A DNA stretch of 55,903 nucleotides, from the NCBI GenBank assembly GCA_031288175.1, contig JAITRW010000002.1, positions 1-55,903 of the forward strand, given 5' to 3'. The stretch is from Tannerellaceae bacterium (lineage in GTDB: Bacteria > Bacteroidota > Bacteroidia > Bacteroidales > Tannerellaceae). The notes below the pieces were generated by a model. That model searched no databases, was not told the origin of the DNA, and worked only from the letters and a program-made list of their open reading frames with translations. Positions 50,243 through 55,903 of this stretch are shown here, one piece after another (position 1 is the first letter of the stretch; each line of letters begins with the position of its first letter). Position numbers and translations under genes: made by a program.

Positions 50243-51271
50243 ATGCTTGAGCAGATAATTCAGGCAAAGAATGTCAGGGAGATAACTAAGTACATCAACA
50301 GGGCTGAACGTTGCGTAATAGTTGCCCATACGTCACCCGACGGGGATGCCGTTGCTTCATCCTTAGCGTTGAAACATTTCCTGACAGAACTTGGCAAGGC
50401 AGTGACAATCGTGCTTCCGGATGATTTTCCTCACTACTACCGCTGGCTTCAGGGCAGTACCGATATCCTTATTCATAAAAAATATCCGGCAGAAGCCGAA
50501 CAGATTATAGGTGAGGCTAGCCTTATCTTCTGTCTTGATTTGAATGATCCGCGTCGTCTTGGTTCTCTCGCCGGTCCGGTTGTTTCGTCTTCTGCCGTCC
50601 GTGTCCTAATTGATCATCACTTGGATCCGGTTCCCGATTTTTGCCGATGTGTTATCTCTTGTCCGGCGATTTGCTCCACCTCCGAAATGGTATTTCGTCT
50701 CATTTGTAGGATGGGTATGTATGAGATCATCAATCTTCCGATGGCGGAGTGTATTTATACAGGTATGATGACCGATACAGGCGTCTTTGCTTACAATTCC
50801 AGCCATCCTGATGTTTATACCATTATCGGGGAGTTGATAAAGAAAGGTATTGATAAGGATAAGATTTACCGTAGTGTTTACCAAGTTTCGTCGGAAGGGC
50901 GTCTTCGCTTAATGGGTTACCTGCTGTACGAGAAGATGAAGATTTATCCCAAACGGCAAACGGCGCTTCTTACGTTGACCAACGAGGAGAAAATACGTTT
51001 CGGTCACCAGCCGGGGGATACCGAAGGTTTTGCCAATTTACCCTTGGAGATGGACGGTATTTCTTTTTCGGCATTCCTCAAAGAAGAAGGGGAATGTATC
51101 CGCTTATCGTTCCGTTCGGTGGGCGATTTTCCGGCTAACTTGTTTGCTGCTCGTTTTGGCGGTGGAGGACACAGGAATGCGGCAGGAGGAACGTTTGAAG
51201 GTACTTTGCCAGAGGCCATAAAACTCTTTGAGGAGGTATTGTCTGTGACTAATCCTTCCTTATTTGTGTAA
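50243..51271 (+). CDS. DHH/DHHA1 phosphoesterase (NrnA-like oligoribonuclease/pAp phosphatase)
   Basis: A 342-residue cytoplasmic phosphoesterase that in related bacteria degrades nanoRNA and 3'-phosphoadenosine 5'-phosphate. The motifs are H-T-S-P-D-G-D-A-V-A-S, L-D-L-N-D-P-R-R, D-H-H and M-T-D-T-G-V-F, which supply the manganese ligands. The C-terminal DHHA1 domain ends in G-G-G-G-H-R-N-A-A-G-G. It starts after its own promoter and is followed by the DUF4827 gene after 16 bases. Confidence 0.9.
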   Translation: MLEQIIQAKNVREITKYINRAERCVIVAHTSPDGDAVASSLALKHFLTELGKAVTIVLPDDFPHYYRWLQGSTDILIHKKYPAEAEQIIGEASLIFCLDLNDPRRLGSLAGPVVSSSAVRVLIDHHLDPVPDFCRCVISCPAICSTSEMVFRLICRMGMYEIINLPMAECIYTGMMTDTGVFAYNSSHPDVYTIIGELIKKGIDKDKIYRSVYQVSSEGRLRLMGYLLYEKMKIYPKRQTALLTLTNEEKIRFGHQPGDTEGFANLPLEMDGISFSAFLKEEGECIRLSFRSVGDFPANLFAARFGGGGHRNAAGGTFEGTLPEAIKLFEEVLSVTNPSLFV

Positions 51272-51287
51272 TTAATGATAGATATCA

Positions 51288-51893
51288 ATGCCGAAAATGA
51301 AGGTTGTTTGGGGATCTTTGTGGATAGTGGCGTGCGTTGCACTAACAGTTTCGTGCAGTGGGACGCTGACCTATACCGATATGCTGGAGAGGGAACAGAA
51401 AGCTATTGATGCTTTGTTTGTCCGGCGAGGATTTGAGGTGATTCAAAACTATCCGAAGGACGGGCAGTTCGGAGAAGGAGAGTTTTATAGGATGGAAAAC
51501 GGGGTTTATGTCCACGTCATAGATACGGGAGGTGAACGTGCCCTCACGGGAGATATCATCGTAGCACGTTATGCAGTGAACTACTTTTCGCTGGATTCGA
51601 CGCTCTATCCGGTTTTGTCCAATTACGGTCCCCATAGTAGCGGCACCATGCCGGTCAATTTCTATTACGGTAACTACTCAATGACTATCCCCAACGCTGG
51701 CGGGACGAATGCGTTGCAAGCAACGCTCGAAGCGATGATGAGCGAAGGGTTGCAATCGGGGCTTGAATATGTAGGCCATTGCGGGAAGGTGAGGCTTATC
51801 GTTCCTTTCAAAGTAGGTTGTTCGAGTGATATGTCATCGGGAACACCTGTTTTCTTTGAAACGGTAGAATACCGTTTGGAACGTTTATTATGA
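51288..51893 (+). CDS. DUF4827 family lipoprotein
   Basis: A 201-residue lipoprotein. The signal peptide (residues ~1-22) ends in V-S-C, followed by S-G-T. The body matches the Bacteroidota DUF4827 family: Y-x-D-M-L-x-x-E-x-K-A-I-D, then F-Y-R-M-E-N-G-V-Y, G-D-I-I-V-A-R-Y and a C-terminal F-E-T-V-E-Y-R-L. The fold is related to FKBP-type peptidyl-prolyl isomerases, without demonstrated activity. Start 51288 or ATG 51297. Its stop overlaps a possible nrdJ start at 51890 (ATGA), so it is coupled to nrdJ. Confidence 0.8.
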   Translation: MPKMKVVWGSLWIVACVALTVSCSGTLTYTDMLEREQKAIDALFVRRGFEVIQNYPKDGQFGEGEFYRMENGVYVHVIDTGGERALTGDIIVARYAVNYFSLDSTLYPVLSNYGPHSSGTMPVNFYYGNYSMTIPNAGGTNALQATLEAMMSEGLQSGLEYVGHCGKVRLIVPFKVGCSSDMSSGTPVFFETVEYRLERLL

Positions 51894-51907
51894 ACGGTAT
51901 AAGAAGA

Positions 51908-54442
51908 ATGAAAGCATATTCCTTTGAAGAGGTTTACGCAACTTCGGTAGACTATTTTTCCGGCGATGAACTTGCAGCGAAAGTATGGGTCACAAAGTAT
52001 GCCCTAAAAGATGGAAAGGGGCGTATATTCGAGCTTTCTCCGGAAGATATGCATCGCCGTCTGGCAAGAGAGATAGCACGTATAGAGCGGAACTATCCCA
52101 ATCCGCTGACGGAAGATGAGTTGTTCGGTCTTTTTGACCGTTTCCGCTATATCGTTCCCCAGGGCAGTCCCATGACGGGGATCGGTAATGATTACCAGGT
52201 CTCCTCCCTCTCCAACTGCTTCGTAATAGGATTGGACGGGTCGGCAGATTCCTATGGCGCCATCCTCCGCATTGATGAAGAACAAGTACAGCTGATGAAA
52301 CGGCGGGGTGGGGTAGGGCATGACTTGTCGCACATCCGTCCGAAAGGTTCGCAAGTGAAAAATTCAGCGCTTACATCTACCGGTATTGTCCCATTCATGG
52401 AACGGTATTCCAACTCTACGCGTGAAGTGGCGCAGGACGGTCGCAGGGGAGCGCTTATGTTGAGCGTATTTGTGAGGCATCCCGATTCGGAAGCGTTCAT
52501 TGACGCCAAGATGGTGGAAGGTAAAGTAACGGGAGCGAACGTCTCGGTAAAGATAGATGACACTTTTATGCAAGCTGTCATCGAAGGACGTCCCTATACC
52601 CAGCAGTATCCGGTAGATGCCGAACATCCGGTAGTACACAGGGAGATCGATGCGCGGATGCTTTGGGGAAAAATTATCCACAATGCATGGAAGTCAGCCG
52701 AACCGGGTGTCTTGTTCTGGGATACTATCTTGCGAGAGTCGGTACCGGACAGTTATGCCGATCTCGGTTTTCATTCCGTTTCCACCAATCCCTGCGGAGA
52801 GATACCGCTCTGCCCTTACGATAGTTGTCGCTTGCTGGCTATCAACCTCTATTCTTACGTGGAGAACCCTTTTACGGGAGAAGCTTCTTTCAATTTCGAA
52901 CTTTTCCGCAAACATGCCGGTCAAGCCATGCGTATCATGGACGATATCATTGACCTTGAATTAGAGAAGATCGAACGGATACTTGACAAGATAGATTCCG
53001 ATCCCGAATCGGACGAAGTGAAGCAATCCGAACGCAGACTTTGGGAGAAGATACGTAATAAAACACAGCAGGGTCGGCGGACAGGGGTCGGTGTAACGGC
53101 CGAAGGCGATATGCTCGCTGCCCTCAATTTCCGTTACGGTACGGAGGAAGCAACGGAGTTTGCCGAATCCGTACATAGGGCGTTGGCATTGGCTGTCTAT
53201 GCATCGTCAGTAAATTTGGCCGACGAACGAGGCTCTTTTCCTATCTACGATGCGGCACGCGAGGCTAATAATCCTTTTATCCAACGCCTGTGTGATGCCG
53301 ATCCCTCCTTGTATAAGGACATGAAAGCGCGAGGACGACGCAATATAGCTTGCCTTACAATCGCCCCCACCGGAACAACCAGCTTGATGACACAGACTAC
53401 CTCAGGGATAGAACCTGTATTTTTGCCGGTATATAAACGTCGCCGTAAAGTAAATCCCAACGATGCTGCAGCGCGTGTGGACTTCGTGGACGAAACGGGA
53501 GATGCTTATGAGGAATATACAGTCTTCCATCATAAGTTTGCCGTCTGGATGAAGGTGAACGACATTTCCCAAGGTAAACACTATTCGCAGGAAGATTTGG
53601 ATGCTTTGATAGGACGTTCCCCTTATCATAAAGCGGCCTCAAACGACGTAGACTGGATACAGAAGGTACGCATGCAAGGGCGAGTACAGAAATGGGTAGA
53701 CCACTCCATAAGTGTGACCATCAACCTGCCATCGGATGTATCTGAAGAATTGATCAACGAATTGTACGTCGAAGCATGGCGTTGCGGTTGTAAAGGTTGT
53801 ACGGTGTATCGCGAAGGGTCACGGACAGGTGTGCTCGTAGCTGTCGGCGATATGAAGAAAAAAGACAATTGTGATTGCATGGAACCCCCTGTGATCGTGG
53901 TGAAGCGTCCGCACGAATTGGAAGCTGACGTAGTGCGTTTCCAAAATAATCGCGAACGATGGATAGCTTTTGTAGGGCTACTCAACGGTCGCCCCTACGA
54001 AATTTTCACAGGACTTGCTGATGACGATGAGGGTATCATGTTACCCAAGAATATCACCAAAGGTACCATCATCCGCAACCAGTTTGAAGACGGCCGTCGT
54101 CATTATGACTTCCAGTTCAAGAACCGTAGAGGATACAAAATGACCATTGAAGGTTTGGACGGTAAGTTTAATCCTGAATATTGGAATTATGCCAAACTCA
54201 TTTCGGGATTCCTCCGTTATGGGATGCCTATAGACCAGGTCGTCAAGTTGGTACAGGGTATGGACCTGAATAGTGAATCCATTAATACGTGGAAAAACGG
54301 TGTCGAACGTGCGCTCAAAAGATACCTTCCCAACGGTTCTGCTGCCAAAGGAGAGCGTTGTCCTAACTGCGGTCTGGAAACCCTTGTTTATCAGGAAGGT
54401 TGCTTGAGTTGTACCAACTGCGGCGCTTCACGTTGTGGATAG
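51908..54442 (+). CDS. nrdJ: Adenosylcobalamin-dependent (class II) ribonucleotide reductase
   Basis: Makes deoxyribonucleotides using a B12 radical, so it works with or without oxygen. The 844-residue protein has the conserved S-N-C-F-V-I-G and N-P-C-G-E-I-P-L motifs for the active-site cysteines, D-x-x-x-H-D-L-S-H-I-R-P, and the T-G-T-T-S radical-site region. Redox cysteines are in C-G-C-K-G-C-T-V-Y-R. A C-terminal zinc ribbon (two C-x-x-C pairs) closes the protein. ATG 51908 is preferred to ATG 51890, which overlaps the DUF4827 stop. No cobalamin riboswitch is visible upstream. Confidence 0.93.
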   Translation: MKAYSFEEVYATSVDYFSGDELAAKVWVTKYALKDGKGRIFELSPEDMHRRLAREIARIERNYPNPLTEDELFGLFDRFRYIVPQGSPMTGIGNDYQVSSLSNCFVIGLDGSADSYGAILRIDEEQVQLMKRRGGVGHDLSHIRPKGSQVKNSALTSTGIVPFMERYSNSTREVAQDGRRGALMLSVFVRHPDSEAFIDAKMVEGKVTGANVSVKIDDTFMQAVIEGRPYTQQYPVDAEHPVVHREIDARMLWGKIIHNAWKSAEPGVLFWDTILRESVPDSYADLGFHSVSTNPCGEIPLCPYDSCRLLAINLYSYVENPFTGEASFNFELFRKHAGQAMRIMDDIIDLELEKIERILDKIDSDPESDEVKQSERRLWEKIRNKTQQGRRTGVGVTAEGDMLAALNFRYGTEEATEFAESVHRALALAVYASSVNLADERGSFPIYDAAREANNPFIQRLCDADPSLYKDMKARGRRNIACLTIAPTGTTSLMTQTTSGIEPVFLPVYKRRRKVNPNDAAARVDFVDETGDAYEEYTVFHHKFAVWMKVNDISQGKHYSQEDLDALIGRSPYHKAASNDVDWIQKVRMQGRVQKWVDHSISVTINLPSDVSEELINELYVEAWRCGCKGCTVYREGSRTGVLVAVGDMKKKDNCDCMEPPVIVVKRPHELEADVVRFQNNRERWIAFVGLLNGRPYEIFTGLADDDEGIMLPKNITKGTIIRNQFEDGRRHYDFQFKNRRGYKMTIEGLDGKFNPEYWNYAKLISGFLRYGMPIDQVVKLVQGMDLNSESINTWKNGVERALKRYLPNGSAAKGERCPNCGLETLVYQEGCLSCTNCGASRCG

Positions 54443-54468
54443 ATGTAACCTGAGAATAAGATTTATAG

Positions 54469-55681
54469 TTAAGAAAGAAAAGATCTAACAGGCTTTCTGT
54501 ATTGGTATTTTTTTCTGGAGTTTTTTAAATAGTGGATCAAAAGAGGGATTGTAATGAAAAAGAAGAGGAAAGGTTTTGCTAAATAAAGCATCCCGTACCA
54601 TATTATCCTGCACATCATTATCATCATTAATAAAAACCAACAGGTCTGGAGAGTTCCTTTGTGAGTAAACAGATACTTGATGAATATTGCCAGCAAATAT
54701 AAATAAATCAATACGCCGATACCGCCAAAAGCAAGCATCCCTTCCGAGAAAAATAACCCTCCTCCAACATTAGGAGCAAAATGGTTATGTAAGAAAGTTC
54801 CAAAAGAATACTCGGAACGTAGGCCATAATATTCACTAGGTATGAACCCGCCGAATAAAAAATTATAAAGAACCGAGTAAGTGGATCCATGTTGCAGATA
54901 ATATTCTGTACTACAAAGGAAAACATACAATACATCACAAACCGTGCGTTGAGCATAAAATTCAAAAAGAATATTTTCGATAGCAAGATCCTCTCCACCC
55001 CTCAAGAAACCGCCAATGGAAGCTATAATAAATAAACAAAGAAAGCCAATACATAATGCTTTAATTCTACCAATACGTTCCTTTATAAGAAAATCTCTCT
55101 CCCCCCCCCCCCATTACTAATAAAAGAAGAATTGTTACAATACTCGCAACTCTTTCTCCGGAAATTATTAGTATAAGTAAAAATAACGAGTGAATGATAG
55201 AAGAGAATGAAGAAATACTCTTTCTGGAAATCAATAATAGGACATTAAATATTATATAGGGAGTTTCGGACAGAATAACTACACCGTCCAGAGTGAATAA
55301 ATCATCATCGGGAGATCTATGACCATTCAACTTAAACAATAAAGAGGCAAAAATCATAGCAACGAATAAGAAAACACGAACCCCATTTGAGAAGTTAATT
55401 ATTTTATATTCATATAAGTTGTTTCTGACAGACCAGAGAATTAAAATATTTATTCCTATTCCCATGAGATATGAATAATATGCTAAATTAATAGCTTGGG
55501 AAGAGAAAAGATTTCTATTAACTTCCAATATTCCACCTACAGGCAGTCCATACTTAAACAATGTTAGTTCAAATGACGGATACGTAATAATTAAGAAAAA
55601 CAACTTCAACAAGATACTCTTAAATCTAAAAATACATAGAGAGAATCCTAATAAAATAGATATATCAAGTAGTAGTTCCAT
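54469..55681 (-). CDS. Wzy-like O-antigen/polysaccharide polymerase, out of frame at a G12 tract
   Basis: A multi-helix membrane protein split in two frames. From ATG 55681 the first part (~200 residues) encodes about six helices and ends in M-G-G-G-G-E-R-F then a stop at 55067. The rest lies in another frame: E-R-D-F-L-I-K-E-R-I-G, further helices and a basic tail to 54469, without its own good start codon. With 11 or 14 G at 55101-55112 the frames join into ~400 residues, a normal Wzy length. The periplasmic loop with R-G-G-E-D, repeated aromatic helices and low sequence conservation fit an oligosaccharide repeat-unit polymerase, but the family is assigned on topology more than motifs. It overlaps the upstream GT4 gene by 17 bases. 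AT-rich. Confidence 0.65.
55101..55112 (-). repeat. G12 homopolymer (C12 on plus strand), putative phase-variation tract of the polymerase gene
   Basis: Twelve C on the plus strand, the longest homopolymer in the window, exactly where the polymerase frame breaks. Lengths of 11 or 14 are in frame; 12 gives a stop ~10 codons later. Confidence 0.75.
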
Positions 55682-55903
55682 TGAGTAGATCATTGTAAAG
55701 GTGTATTAGTTTATCAATATGGGTATCTATGGAATATTTGAGAGAATCAAAGTCCCTGATAATATTATCGGATACAGTGGAGATATCCTCCGTTTGCACT
55801 TTTAAAATAGATTGTTTTAATGATTTTAAATCTCCCGATTTGAAAATATAACCGGTTTTCCCATCAATTACTCTTTCGCTGGCTGCACATTGATCCGGTA
55901 CGA
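55665..55903 (-). CDS. GT4 family glycosyltransferase, C-terminal end
   Basis: The frame is open from the right edge to the stop at 55665-55667. The visible ~78 residues contain C-A-A-S-E-R-V-I-D-G-K-T-G-Y-I-F-K-S-G-D, the acceptor/donor-binding end of the GT-B fold as in group 1 (GT4) glycosyltransferases, where the Glu binds the nucleotide sugar. The C-terminus is helical and charged. The rest of the gene lies outside the window. Its stop overlaps the polymerase start, so both belong to one polysaccharide operon running leftward. Confidence 0.75.
   Translation of the reverse strand, partial: VPDQCAASERVIDGKTGYIFKSGDLKSLKQSILKVQTEDISTVSDNIIRDFDSLKYSIDTHIDKLIHLYNDLLNGTTT

Noticed and set aside
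1-55903. CRISPR arrays, tRNA or rRNA genes, insertion sequences, integrases
   Set aside because: Searched by eye on both strands; no repeat-spacer pattern, cloverleaf, transposase or integrase frame was found.

Overview
The window comes from a member of the Bacteroidales (phylum Bacteroidota). The evidence is two type IX secretion genes (porQ, porT), many Bacteroidota-restricted families (DUF6089, DUF1599 beside a DoxX/MauE protein and tpiA, DUF4494 beside yggS, DUF4827), few Shine-Dalgarno sequences, and a dozen -7 promoter elements of the Bacteroidota form TAnnTTTG. The genus cannot be named from this sequence; a Porphyromonadaceae/Tannerellaceae/Dysgonomonadaceae-like organism fits.

Layout. 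1-1.2 kb: 3' end of a GH16 glucanase and a DUF6089 barrel protein. 1.2-3.7 kb: a leftward operon DUF1599 - DoxX/MauE-like - tpiA. 3.8-13.3 kb: rightward parE-leuS, glgB and lon, with a candidate antisense small RNA between leuS and glgB. 13.5-20.1 kb: a C26-M19 peptidase fusion, a carboxyltransferase whose biotin domain lacks the biotin lysine, a CLC channel and fmt. 20.1-21.7 kb: a methyltransferase broken at a C9 tract, and a lipoprotein. 22-29.6 kb: a GH2 lipoprotein, rnr-DUF4494-yggS and proC. 29.6-32.8 kb: a leftward operon of lipoprotein, rsmG, MBL hydrolase and porQ. 33-41.5 kb: gltB, rpmH, PASTA protein, rluD, ddl and an acyltransferase. 41.5-45.8 kb: a leftward cluster of methyltransferase, GT8 glycosyltransferase broken at a G9 tract, iron alcohol dehydrogenase and NCS1 permease. 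45.9-54.4 kb: thiH; an unknown protein with GtrA and GT2; porT; nrnA-DUF4827-nrdJ. 54.5-55.9 kb: a Wzy-like polymerase broken at a C12 tract and the 3' end of a GT4 glycosyltransferase, the edge of a surface polysaccharide locus continuing to the right.

Main result. Three genes of (probable) surface-glycan function at three separate places are each interrupted exactly at a run of 9 to 12 G or C. In each case a change of one or two bases in the run restores a full-length protein of a recognisable family. All three lie in locally AT-rich stretches. This looks like a dispersed set of phase-variable (contingency) loci, all out of frame in this sequence. A fourth run of nine lies in frame inside rsmG. 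Homopolymer sequencing error is the main alternative and can be tested from reads.

Most other genes are housekeeping: translation (leuS, fmt, rpmH, rsmG, rluD), proteolysis (lon), RNA turnover (rnr, nrnA), deoxynucleotide supply (nrdJ), nitrogen (gltB, proC), carbon storage and glycolysis (glgB, tpiA) and cell wall (ddl). Every stretch longer than about 150 bases without an annotated gene is accounted for by a promoter, terminator or small-RNA candidate. I saw no tRNA, rRNA, insertion sequence, CRISPR array or integrase.
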